Of a DNA stretch of 14,162 nt, positions 6,000-13,507 are shown in pieces. The notes below the pieces were generated by a model. That model did not search any database, was not told where the DNA came from, and saw only the letters and a list, made by a program, of their open reading frames with translations. A program made the translations under genes and the position numbers. The stretch comes from an uncultured Eggerthellaceae bacterium (lineage in GTDB: Bacteria > Actinomycetota > Coriobacteriia > Coriobacteriales > Eggerthellaceae): the NCBI GenBank assembly GCA_910580205.1, contig CAJTVP010000030.1, positions 1 to 14,162 on the forward strand, read 5' to 3'. Each line of letters opens with the position of its first letter. Within the stretch, counting starts at the first letter, position 1.

Positions 6000-6644
6000 T
6001 CACCTCTTCTTCAAAAAGCTCATGGATTCGCTGATGTCATCCATGGTCTCTTTGAGCTCGGAGAGGACCTCTGAGCCTTCTTTGTAGATGACGTTCATAT
6101 CATCTGTGGCATCCGCGATGCCTTCGCGGGTGATCCCCAGATCGAATTCTTCGCCATCCTCAGCGCGCACGACGGTGGTGTGGGCGTTCGGATCATCCTC
6201 ATCCACCACTTCGTACTCATCCATGTCGACGTAGTAGTACTCCTGCTCATCTCCATTCTCGTCGATGAGCGTGAAGCCCACTTCATTGCCATCCTCATCC
6301 ACCAGGTACGCATGGATATCCTCATCAGCGATCTCCATCTCGATGACCTCAAGCTCAAGATCATGCGCGTCTTCGGTGTGGTACCCCTCCGAGTTCAGGA
6401 CATCGGCCGCTTCATCCTCCTGGGCGGTCTCCTCCACGACATCCGGGTCGTAGCCGTTGTAGTCCGCTTCGTTCTCCGTCTCGAAGCTGGACCAGGCATG
6501 CTCCTGGTCGGACTCCATGGCATCTTCGCCAAGAAGCTCATCCATATCATCAGACACGTCTTGGATCTCAGTCTCTTCGTCGATCTGCTCGGCATCGGTC
6601 TGGCCGGTCTGCTCCATCGACTCAAGCTCTTCATCAAGCCCCAT
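6000..6644 (-). CDS. Highly acidic hypothetical protein (214 aa)
   Basis: I do not recognise this protein with confidence. About 77 of 214 residues are Asp or Glu, against only 7 Lys or Arg, so the predicted pI is extremely low. The first 110 residues look disordered. Residues about 110-146 hold two related segments (LVDEDGNEVGF and LIDENGDEQEY) followed by YYVDMDEYEVVDED. These recall the short acidic beta-rich DUF1292-type proteins, a weak resemblance only. A short amphipathic helix ends the protein (SEVLSELKETMDDISESMSFLKKR region, 191-214). There is no signal peptide or membrane segment. The ATG at 6644 has a strong AAGGAG site. It lies 102 nt after the radical SAM gene and 51 nt before tmRNA on the same strand. 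A 9-bp inverted repeat flanks its likely promoter. Confidence 0.7.
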   Translation of the reverse strand: MGLDEELESMEQTGQTDAEQIDEETEIQDVSDDMDELLGEDAMESDQEHAWSSFETENEADYNGYDPDVVEETAQEDEAADVLNSEGYHTEDAHDLELEVIEMEIADEDIHAYLVDEDGNEVGFTLIDENGDEQEYYYVDMDEYEVVDEDDPNAHTTVVRAEDGEEFDLGITREGIADATDDMNVIYKEGSEVLSELKETMDDISESMSFLKKR

Positions 6645-6658
6645 GATGGCTCCTTCTT

Positions 6659-6701
6659 CGCATCCGGATATATCTTCATCGGGTATACCATACCGGATGC
6701 G
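6659..6701. repeat. 9-bp inverted repeat in the upstream region of the acidic-protein gene
   Basis: CGCATCCGG (6659-6667) and CCGGATGCG (6693-6701) are perfect inverted arms 25 nt apart, with a GGTATACC palindrome (6682-6689) between them. A weak promoter candidate on the minus strand, TTCGCC (6709-6704) - 16 nt - TATACC (6687-6682), places one arm in the promoter spacer and the other in the leader, 5 nt before AAGGAG. It could be an operator, or an RNA hairpin near the ribosome binding site if transcription comes from upstream. Confidence 0.5.
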
Positions 6702-6746
6702 CTGGCGAACGCGCGCCCGGCCATGCTTGCTGAGTTGTAACCCTGC

Positions 6747-7673
6747 TCAGCGGAGGGCCGCAGGGGAGAATGCGGGGATGAAGGACTCTTCAGCCGCGCC
6801 GCCCTCCTGCCAGAAGTAATCCTGGAATCCGAGCTCATCCGCGCAGTCCAAGACCTGCTCGTACTCCTCTGCGCTCACCGTCCGGCCCAATCCGGGATGC
6901 GCCGCCAGCACGGGATCGTCCGCGTCCAGGACAGGCGTGTACTGGCTCATGAGGGAGAGCTTGATGGCATCCCCGAACTCCCGCCACAAGAGCTCCAGCA
7001 CCGCGCAGGATGCATCCGCATGCCCCGGCAGGACCAGATGCCGCACCACGCAACCGGAGACCAAGCGCTCTTCGCCGTCGAACGCATCCCAACGCAACGA
7101 CCCCGTGCACCGCACCATCTCAGAGAGCGCCCGAAGAGCCGCTTCGGGATAATCCTTCGCATGGGAGAGCTCTTCGGCCAAGCGCCCGTCCGCATACTTG
7201 AAATCCGTCAGATAGACATCCACGCAGCCTTCGTTCTGTCGGATGGCGGAAGCGTTCTCGTATCCGCTCGTGTTCCAGATGACCGGAAGGTCGAATCCCG
7301 CCTCCCGCGCCAAGCGGATGGCTTCTCGGATGGGAGCAGCGAAATGGGTGGGCGTCACCAGATTCAGGTTCGCAGCGCCCTGAGCCTCCAGACTTGAGAA
7401 CACCTTCGCCAGATCGCGAGGCTCATAGACCGTGCCCGCCGCCGCACGGGAAATGGCCCGGTTCTGGCAGTAGGCGCACCGAAGGGGACACCCGGCGAAG
7501 AAGACAGCGCCGCTCCCCGCCCCTACCGAGATGCCGGGCTCCTCCCACTGGTGCAGCATCACGTGAGCGACGACGGGCGCATCTCCGGCACCACAGACCC
7601 CGCGCTCCCCGCTCGCCCTTCGCGCCCCGCACGAACGCGGGCACGCATCGCATGGCGCGCTCAAATCGCTCAA
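6747..7673 (-). CDS. PflX-type radical SAM protein (COG1313, pyruvate formate-lyase activase-like)
   Basis: The 308-residue protein has the radical SAM motif CPLRCAYC at 62-69 (CX3CX2C, followed by QN). An N-terminal Cys cluster (C8, C11, C15, C27: CDACPRSCGARR..GERGVCGAGD) is typical of the COG1313 branch. Other family traits are NLNLVTPTHF at 102-111, LPVIWNTSGYE at 128-138, VDVYLTDFKYAD at 151-162, LSLMSQYTPV near 240, and a C-terminus with FIPAF. The branch resembles glycyl-radical activating enzymes, but its substrate is unknown and no glycyl-radical enzyme lies in the window. The start is a TTG at 7673 overlapping the upstream stop as TTGA; no in-frame ATG or GTG fits the N-terminal Cys cluster. 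Expression therefore probably depends on coupling to the dehydrogenase-like gene. The short gap downstream shows no terminator. Confidence 0.85.
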   Translation of the reverse strand: MSDLSAPCDACPRSCGARRASGERGVCGAGDAPVVAHVMLHQWEEPGISVGAGSGAVFFAGCPLRCAYCQNRAISRAAAGTVYEPRDLAKVFSSLEAQGAANLNLVTPTHFAAPIREAIRLAREAGFDLPVIWNTSGYENASAIRQNEGCVDVYLTDFKYADGRLAEELSHAKDYPEAALRALSEMVRCTGSLRWDAFDGEERLVSGCVVRHLVLPGHADASCAVLELLWREFGDAIKLSLMSQYTPVLDADDPVLAAHPGLGRTVSAEEYEQVLDCADELGFQDYFWQEGGAAEESFIPAFSPAALR

Positions 7674-8653
7674 TTGGAGGAGTACCCGCCTTGGATGCCG
7701 AACATCTCGTCCAAAAAATCGTCCTCGTCTTCGAAATCCTCATCATCGAAGCCGTCATCCTCAAGGCGATCCTGGAACATGCCGCCGCTCTCATCAGCAT
7801 AGAGCTGGTCCGCTCGGGACCAATCAAGCCCGAAGCCATCCCCTTCGCGGTCAGAGCCATACACCAAGATGAGGGCGGCCGGGCTCATATCCGCTCCTCC
7901 GATGACCGCCAGAAGCTCAAGCAGATGGAACGCGCTTTCCACCTGGGGCAAGATCAGCTCATGGTCATCCGCCGCCATCATGATGCTGGACAGCTCCGCC
8001 ATCATCATCTCAACGGTGTAATCCCCGGAAAAGCGCTTCTCACGGACCGCTTCCAGCACCCGCGAAGACTCCAGCGCGCACGGCTCCACTTCCAGATCCC
8101 CCGTCTGCAAGCAGGACATGGAAGCGCGGGCGGCTTTGAAGAACGCGAAGGATTCGATGGCGCTCACGATCTCTGCCGTGTCCTGCACCGTGATGGCCGC
8201 GCGCGCCATCTGGGCGGCGCCAGCGCTCTCGACCGTCTGGATCTCAGCGGCGAGCGCATCCAAAAGCGGGCGAGCCGCATCAGGGGCGCCGTCCTCGCCA
8301 AAGCAGAAGCAGCGCAGGTTCTCGCGCTCAAGGGCGTGCTCGCTCACCTTGTCCTTCACGGACAGAGGCGCGGCCACCATGGAGAAGCCGCTCACCGTGG
8401 TCACCGCATGGATCTCATTGGCGAAGTTCGGCGAAGCGGGGCTCAGGTCTATGACGAGCGCATCCGAGCTCATCTTCTTCAACAGGCCCGCGTCCTCGAA
8501 GAACAAGTCCTCCAACTGGGTCAGCGACGTGCAGAAGGTGAGCACGATCTGAGCCTCTTCCACTTCGCGCACGCGAGTGAACCCCGCTTGGGACAGACGC
8601 TCTTCGATGCGCTCGATCAGGTGATCGTTGCCACGGAACGCGAAAGACGTCAT
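7670..8653 (-). CDS. Degenerate 3-hydroxyisobutyrate/6-phosphogluconate dehydrogenase-like protein with acidic tail
   Basis: The 327-residue sequence follows the beta-hydroxyacid dehydrogenase layout: a Rossmann-like N-terminus, VIDLSPASPNFANEI at 67-81 (like VDxSTxxPxxxxEL), a substrate-region-like VAAPLS at 93-98, SAGAAQMARAA at 143-153, and an all-helical C-terminal half. Key residues look lost. FAFRGND at 4-10 replaces the GxGxMG dinucleotide loop, and the usual catalytic Lys of the GxGxxxK motif appears as Arg151. The tail (298-317) is a run of Asp, Glu and Phe. It may be a non-catalytic or regulatory relative, or bind another cofactor; this is inference. The ATG overlaps the DegV stop by 1 nt (TGATG), and its own stop overlaps the radical SAM TTG start by 4 nt, so all three are coupled. 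Confidence 0.65.
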   Translation of the reverse strand: MTSFAFRGNDHLIERIEERLSQAGFTRVREVEEAQIVLTFCTSLTQLEDLFFEDAGLLKKMSSDALVIDLSPASPNFANEIHAVTTVSGFSMVAAPLSVKDKVSEHALERENLRCFCFGEDGAPDAARPLLDALAAEIQTVESAGAAQMARAAITVQDTAEIVSAIESFAFFKAARASMSCLQTGDLEVEPCALESSRVLEAVREKRFSGDYTVEMMMAELSSIMMAADDHELILPQVESAFHLLELLAVIGGADMSPAALILVYGSDREGDGFGLDWSRADQLYADESGGMFQDRLEDDGFDDEDFEDEDDFLDEMFGIQGGYSSN

Positions 8654-9579
8654 CAGGCATCGCCTTTCACGCGGCGCGCGATCCTGTCAGCCACGGAGAG
8701 CTTCTCGCGCTTGTCGGAACCCCAGAAGGACAGCGCCAGCATGCCCACGCCCACGTGCGACCCGATGACCGGTCCGATGGACGTCTCCACGAACAGGACC
8801 TCTTCATCCGCTTTCTTGAGCGCGTCTTTGAGCTTCTGCATGTCTTTGGGGCAATCCGCGTTGCCCAGCACGATGTAGTTGCTCACAGAATCATGCACGG
8901 CGTTCTTGTTGAAATACTCCACCAGCGCGCGGATGCCCTTCTTGCGCCCGCGGGCCACGCCCACGACTTGCAGCTTGCCGTCGGCATCTATGTTGAGCAG
9001 CGGCTTCACATCCAGCGCCGCCCCGGCCACCGCCACGCTGGCGGGGATGCGGCCGCCGCGACGCAGCGTGTCCAAGTCCTCCACCATGAATTCGCAGTCC
9101 ACGAAATAGCGCGCCTCTTCCGCCCATTTCGCCAGCTCCTTGGCGGAAAGCCCCTTGTCCATCTGCCGGATGGCCTCATAGACCAGAAGCCCTTCGGCGA
9201 TGGAGGCGAGCTTCGTATCCACCACGTACAGCTCGAAGTCCGGATGCTCTTCGAGCACCTGGTCGCGCACGAGCATGGCCACGTCATAGCTGCCGGAAAG
9301 GCCGCTGGAGAAGGACAGGTACACGGTGGGCACGCCCTCGGCCACCGCCGTCTCGAAGACCGCGGAGAGCGCCGGCACGGACAGCTGCGCGGTGGAAGGC
9401 TCTCCTCCCTTGCGCATGAGCCCGAAGAAGTCCGCCGCCGTGGTGGTCTGGTACAGATCGTCTTCGAAGGTCTCCCCATCCATGATGTAAGGGAACTTCA
9501 AAAGCTGGATGTCATCGCGATCGAACAGCTCAGGGGGCAGATCGCAGCAGGAATCAACGATCAAGTGGCAAGCGGTCAT
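8653..9579 (-). CDS. DegV family fatty-acid-binding protein (second of tandem pair)
   Basis: The 308-residue protein shows the DegV fold markers: VDSCCDLPPELF at 8-19, STAQLSVPALSAVFE near 62-76, YLSFSSGLSGSYDVA near 87-101, LDTLRRGGRIPAS near 168-180, and GPVIGSHVGVGML near 273-285. DegV proteins bind a fatty acid between two domains. In Firmicutes the related FakB proteins present fatty acids to the kinase FakA for acyl-phosphate formation and phospholipid synthesis. Whether this one serves such a kinase is unknown, and no fakA-like gene is in the window. AAGGAG lies 8 nt before the ATG. It follows the other DegV gene by 55 nt and is coupled to the dehydrogenase-like gene downstream. Confidence 0.93.
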   Translation of the reverse strand: MTACHLIVDSCCDLPPELFDRDDIQLLKFPYIMDGETFEDDLYQTTTAADFFGLMRKGGEPSTAQLSVPALSAVFETAVAEGVPTVYLSFSSGLSGSYDVAMLVRDQVLEEHPDFELYVVDTKLASIAEGLLVYEAIRQMDKGLSAKELAKWAEEARYFVDCEFMVEDLDTLRRGGRIPASVAVAGAALDVKPLLNIDADGKLQVVGVARGRKKGIRALVEYFNKNAVHDSVSNYIVLGNADCPKDMQKLKDALKKADEEVLFVETSIGPVIGSHVGVGMLALSFWGSDKREKLSVADRIARRVKGDA

Positions 9580-9634
9580 CTTCTCTCCTTCTCGTGGGAA
9601 GCCCAGATCTCAGGTGAAGCTCAGACAGCGCGGC

Positions 9635-10540
9635 TCAGGCGGTGAACACCAGCTCTGAGGGCTTCATGTCCACGAGCTTCCCTTCCAGATAGTTCATGCA
9701 TTCGTACGAGATGCCGATGGCCGGTCCCACATGGACCGCGATCACCGGCGTGACGGGCTCTATGTCCACCGCATGCCCCACCACGCGCTCCACTTCATCG
9801 CGCAGCTGGTAGAGCAGCTGGGTCTTGGGGCCGATGTACTGGACCAGCACCCGCTTGAGCCCGCGCTCTTTCACGTCCTTGGCGAACATGCGCACCATCT
9901 CGTCGATGGATTTCTTCATGGTGCGGACCTTCGCAGCCACGACCGGCTGCCCGTCGCGCACGGTGATGATGGGCAGGATCTTGATGGCGGTGCCCAGAAG
10001 GGCCGCCACGCGCCCGATGCGGCCACCCGCTTTCAAGAACGCGAGCGTCTCCGGCGTGAAGATGATGCGCGAGCACATGACCGCGTTCGTGGCCGCCGCC
10101 GCGCATTCCTCAAGCGTGGCCCCGGAATCGCGCGCGTCCACCGCATCCATGATGGGGAACGCCTCATCTCCGCTGTTCGTGGTGGAATCCACCAGCACGC
10201 AGCGGAAATCGATGTTGTGGGACTTCACGGTGCGCGCCGCGCGGATTGCCCCTTCGAAAGTGCCGGAAAGCCGGGAGGAATTGAAGATGCCCAGCACCTC
10301 ATCCCCCGCTGCGGCGGCTTCTTCGAAGAACTCCTCGAAGAAGAGCTGGGAGGGCTGGCTGGAAGTGGGGATGTCGTTCACCCGATCCCCGATGGTCTCA
10401 TAGAACGCATCCACGTCCAGATCGGCTTCGGTGTGCTCTTCACCGTCGAAGCGGATGAAGAGGGACGCCACCGTCACCTCGCCGTCTTCGATCAGCTTCT
10501 TCGGCAGCGATGCGCCTGAATCTACCAGGATCCTGATCAT
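9635..10540 (-). CDS. DegV family fatty-acid-binding protein (first of tandem pair)
   Basis: The 301-residue protein has VDSGASLP at 6-13, IPTSSQPSQLFFEEF near 57-71, FNSSRLSGTFEGA near 86-98, LAFLKAGGRIGRVA near 167-180, and VGPAIGISYEC near 272-282. The last motif lacks the His seen in the GPxIGxHxG signature of the neighbouring DegV. The two proteins are clearly diverged in sequence, so this is an old duplication or separate lineages, possibly with different acyl-chain preference (inference). The ATG has AGGGGAAGAT immediately upstream. It lies 34 nt after nicotinate phosphoribosyltransferase. Binding of a fatty acid is known for the family; a kinase partner is not visible here. Confidence 0.92.
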   Translation of the reverse strand: MIRILVDSGASLPKKLIEDGEVTVASLFIRFDGEEHTEADLDVDAFYETIGDRVNDIPTSSQPSQLFFEEFFEEAAAAGDEVLGIFNSSRLSGTFEGAIRAARTVKSHNIDFRCVLVDSTTNSGDEAFPIMDAVDARDSGATLEECAAAATNAVMCSRIIFTPETLAFLKAGGRIGRVAALLGTAIKILPIITVRDGQPVVAAKVRTMKKSIDEMVRMFAKDVKERGLKRVLVQYIGPKTQLLYQLRDEVERVVGHAVDIEPVTPVIAVHVGPAIGISYECMNYLEGKLVDMKPSELVFTA

Positions 10541-10574
10541 ATCTTCCCCTGTTCAGCCAAGGCGGGCACGGATA

Positions 10575-12059
10575 TCATGCGTCACGGTCGACTTGGCGGA
10601 GCTCCGCGATCAAGCGCTGGCGGCGCTCATGGAGCTTGCGCTCAAGGCCGACCGGATAGGTGTGCGGGTTAAGCATACGCAACTGCGTTTCATCCAGCGT
10701 CGCCAATTGCTCTTTCGCGCGCGTCTGCGCGGTGAGCGCGCTGCGTTCGCCGCCGAAGATCTTCGCTTCTCCCTCTGCGAACAGCGGACGCAAAAGCGTG
10801 GTGAAGCGCAAGCCATCCAGATGCTTCTGGCGGAGGGCGTCCATGGGATCCACGATGACCTCCCCGGCGCCTGCGGTCGGCTCGTCGAACACGTCGAAGA
10901 CCATGTCGCCGGCGATGGAGCCATCCTCATGGAAGTATCGGCGCACGTCCAGAACGCCCGGCGTGGTGAGCTTCGCTGAGGTCTCTGAGATCTTGAGCCG
11001 GTCCTTCCAAGCGCTCTCGCCCGGCTCCTTGATGGCCGTGAGCTTGTAGACGCCGCCCAAGGTGGGCTGGTCGAACGCCGTGGCCAGCTTCGTGCCCACG
11101 CCCCAGATGTCCACCGGAGCGCCCTCTTCCAGGATGGACTGGATGAGCGTCTCATCCAGGTCGTTCGTGAGCATGATGCCCACATCTTGAAGGCCCGCCT
11201 CATCCAGCATCTGCCGCGCCATCTTGGAGAGCCAGGCCAAGTCGCCCGAATCTATGCGGATGGCGCGCAGCTTCTCCCCGCGAGCCTTCATCTCAAGGCC
11301 CACGGTGATGGCGTTGGCGATCCCCTGCTTCACGTCGTAGGTATCCACGAGCAAGCTGCAATTCTCCGGGGCCACCCGAGCGTAAGCGCGGAATGCGGAG
11401 AGCTCATCCGGGAAGGACATGACCCAGGAATGCGAATGGGTGCCGGACACCGGCAGGCCGAACATCTTACCCGCGAGCACGTTGGACGTGGACGCGCAGC
11501 CGCCCACCACCGCCGCGCGGCTGGCCCAGAGCGCCCCTGTGCCTTGAGCGCGCCTGAGGCCAAACTCCGTCACGGGACGGCCGTCAGCCGCTTGGCAGAC
11601 CCGAGCCGCCTTCGTGGCGATGAGCGTCTGGAAGCTCACGCAGTTCAGGAGCATGGTCTCGAGCATCTGGCATTGCATGATGGGTCCCTGCACCCGCACG
11701 ATGGGCTCGTTCGGGAAGACCACCGTGCCTTCCGGCACCGCATCCACCCTCACGTCCAGCTTGAACGCGCGCAGGTAATCCAAGAATCCTTCAGAGAAGA
11801 GCGCCCCGCCGCCGGGAGCGGGCAAGGTGGCCAGGTAGGCCACATCCTCCTCAGAGAATGCGTAATCCGCCAGGATCTCCGCCAGCTGCTCCATGCCGCA
11901 TGCGATGGCGTAACCGCCCTTGAAGGGGTAGTCGCGGAAGTACATCTGGAACGTGGCCAGCTCATCTCCTGACCCAGCGTCCAGGTAGCCTTGCGCCATG
12001 GTGAGCTGGTAGAGGTCAGTGTAGAGCGCCCAGGACAGAGCTTCCTCACGGATGCTCAT
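10575..12059 (-). CDS. pncB: Nicotinate phosphoribosyltransferase
   Basis: The 494-residue enzyme makes nicotinate mononucleotide from nicotinate and PRPP, usually with ATP hydrolysis, in the NAD salvage (Preiss-Handler) pathway. It shows the family start ALYTDLYQLTMAQGY at 11-25, FGLRRAQG at 166-173, GTHSHSWVMSF at 206-216 (the segment holding the conserved active-site His), DTYDV at 239-243, RIDSGDL at 268-274 and GVGTKL at 320-325. Length is normal for the bacterial family. The ATG overlaps the stop of the upstream RicT-like gene as ATGA, so it is probably translated by coupling; only a weak purine stretch (GGGATGACGC) precedes it. Nothing beside it belongs to NAD synthesis, so the linkage is to expression of the run and not to a pathway operon. 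Confidence 0.95.
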   Translation of the reverse strand: MSIREEALSWALYTDLYQLTMAQGYLDAGSGDELATFQMYFRDYPFKGGYAIACGMEQLAEILADYAFSEEDVAYLATLPAPGGGALFSEGFLDYLRAFKLDVRVDAVPEGTVVFPNEPIVRVQGPIMQCQMLETMLLNCVSFQTLIATKAARVCQAADGRPVTEFGLRRAQGTGALWASRAAVVGGCASTSNVLAGKMFGLPVSGTHSHSWVMSFPDELSAFRAYARVAPENCSLLVDTYDVKQGIANAITVGLEMKARGEKLRAIRIDSGDLAWLSKMARQMLDEAGLQDVGIMLTNDLDETLIQSILEEGAPVDIWGVGTKLATAFDQPTLGGVYKLTAIKEPGESAWKDRLKISETSAKLTTPGVLDVRRYFHEDGSIAGDMVFDVFDEPTAGAGEVIVDPMDALRQKHLDGLRFTTLLRPLFAEGEAKIFGGERSALTAQTRAKEQLATLDETQLRMLNPHTYPVGLERKLHERRQRLIAELRQVDRDA

Positions 12060-13507
12060 GCGTCATCCCGTCCCTTTGACGCTGCACCGCTCTCTGGCGA
12101 AGAGCCTCCCGCTTTCCCTTGACCGGACGGCTTATGCCTGCGGCGACGACGCTTCTTCTGGGCCTGCTCGCCCGATGCGGCCTTGCCCTCGCTCGGCTCA
12201 CCCGCTTTATGGGAGAGCCCTGAGGACTTCTGCCCCGGACGCGGGCCACCGCCGCCCTTCTGCGAAGGGACGTTCTTGCCAGAGGCGTTCCCCTTCTTCT
12301 TGGCACCGCCTTTGGAGGCATCCGTCCCCTTCGCGCCGCCCTTGGCGCCATCCGTTCCTTTGCCGCCTTGGATCTTGGTGGAGCGCCGACGCTGGCGGGG
12401 TTTCTTGGAAGAGCCCTTGCCGGACGAACCTTCGCCCTCACCGGAGCGTTCGCCGCCTTGGCCGTCCTTGCCCGCGTTCACCTTCTGCGAGCGACGGCGC
12501 TTGCGGGTGCGCTTGGAAGAGCTCAGAGGGTCAGCAGCTGAGCCCTCGTGATGCACGGCGGAAGCGCTCCCCAGCTTGTCAAGACCCGTGAACTGAGAGG
12601 TCTGGAAGATGTCCAGCGCGGGACCGTCGAAAACGGCCTGCACCGGATTCACGGCTTCCTCCCAGCCCTCGTCCGTGATCGCGTTCGGGCGCTTGCCCTC
12701 CTCGGCGGGCTCGAAGGACGACAGCGGAACGGAAACGGGATTCTCCCCTTCCACGCGCACTTTCACCGTTTCGCGCGGGATGTCCAGCGACTCCACCTTC
12801 GCCGGTCCGTCCGGCGTGCGCACGGTGTTGCCCACCTTCGGAGCGCGCTGCTTGAAATCCTTGTAGGCCTCGTTCTCATAGCGGAGGCAGCACAGAAGCC
12901 GCCCGCAGAGGCCCGATATCTTCGTGGGATTGAGCGACAGATCCTGATCCTTCGCCATGCGGATGGACACCGGCTTGAACTCGCCGCCCATGCGCTTGCA
13001 GCAGATGAGCTGGCCGCAGTGCCCGATGCCGCCGACGATGCGCGCTTCATCGCGCACGCCGATCTGGCGCATGTCCACGCGCACCTTGAAGCGCGATGCC
13101 AGCTTGCGCACCAGTTCGCGGAAGTCCACCCGCTCCTCCGCCTCAAAGTAGAAGACGGCTTTGGAGCCGTCCAGGAGATACTCCACGCTCACCGGATGCA
13201 TGTCTTCGGAGGCTTCGCGGGCCATCTCCTTGAAGATGGGCATGGCCTCGCGGGATAGGCGCTCCATCTCGCGAGCCTGTTCGATATCCTCCGGCGTGGC
13301 CACGCGCTCCACGGGTTTGAGCGGGCTTTTGAGCGCTTTCACTTTCTCATAGGGCATCTCGAAGACCTCGCCGGCCGCCCGGCCCAGCTCAAGGCCGCGC
13401 GCCGTGGTGACCACCACGTCGTCTGCGGGCTGGATGTCAAGGTCATCAGCGTCGAACCAGAGGGTCTTGACGTTGAAGGGAAGGTTCACGGGTGCTATCC
13501 GGAGCAT
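12056..13507 (-). CDS. ricT: PSP1-domain protein, RicT/YaaT-like, with long basic C-terminal tail
   Basis: Residues 1-270 match the PSP1/RicT family, with VDFRELVRKLASRF at 127-140, RQIGVRDEAR at 147-156, GGIGHCGQLICC at 159-170 and ISGLCGRLLCCLRYENEAY at 197-215. The Cys clusters (C164, C169, C170; C201, C206, C207) are the conserved ones. In Bacillus subtilis RicT works with RicA and RicF in an Fe-S-containing complex affecting RNase Y mRNA processing. Those partners are not in the window. Residues about 329-483 form a Lys/Arg/Gly/Ser-rich disordered tail with several KKRRRRR-like clusters, absent from the shorter B. subtilis protein and suggestive of RNA contact (inference). The ATG at 13507 has GAGAGG upstream and overlaps holB by 62 nt. 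The holB-ricT neighbourhood is the usual one. Confidence 0.9.
   Translation of the reverse strand: MLRIAPVNLPFNVKTLWFDADDLDIQPADDVVVTTARGLELGRAAGEVFEMPYEKVKALKSPLKPVERVATPEDIEQAREMERLSREAMPIFKEMAREASEDMHPVSVEYLLDGSKAVFYFEAEERVDFRELVRKLASRFKVRVDMRQIGVRDEARIVGGIGHCGQLICCKRMGGEFKPVSIRMAKDQDLSLNPTKISGLCGRLLCCLRYENEAYKDFKQRAPKVGNTVRTPDGPAKVESLDIPRETVKVRVEGENPVSVPLSSFEPAEEGKRPNAITDEGWEEAVNPVQAVFDGPALDIFQTSQFTGLDKLGSASAVHHEGSAADPLSSSKRTRKRRRSQKVNAGKDGQGGERSGEGEGSSGKGSSKKPRQRRRSTKIQGGKGTDGAKGGAKGTDASKGGAKKKGNASGKNVPSQKGGGGPRPGQKSSGLSHKAGEPSEGKAASGEQAQKKRRRRRHKPSGQGKAGGSSPESGAASKGRDDA

Noticed and set aside
7394..8878. 494-codon open frame on the plus strand
   Set aside because: It lies antisense to the radical SAM, dehydrogenase-like and DegV genes. 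Its composition (Arg/His/Pro-rich) is that of a shadow frame with no family resemblance.
10431..10979. 182-codon plus-strand frame over the DegV/pncB junction
   Set aside because: Antisense to two well-supported genes; no domain or ribosome binding site.
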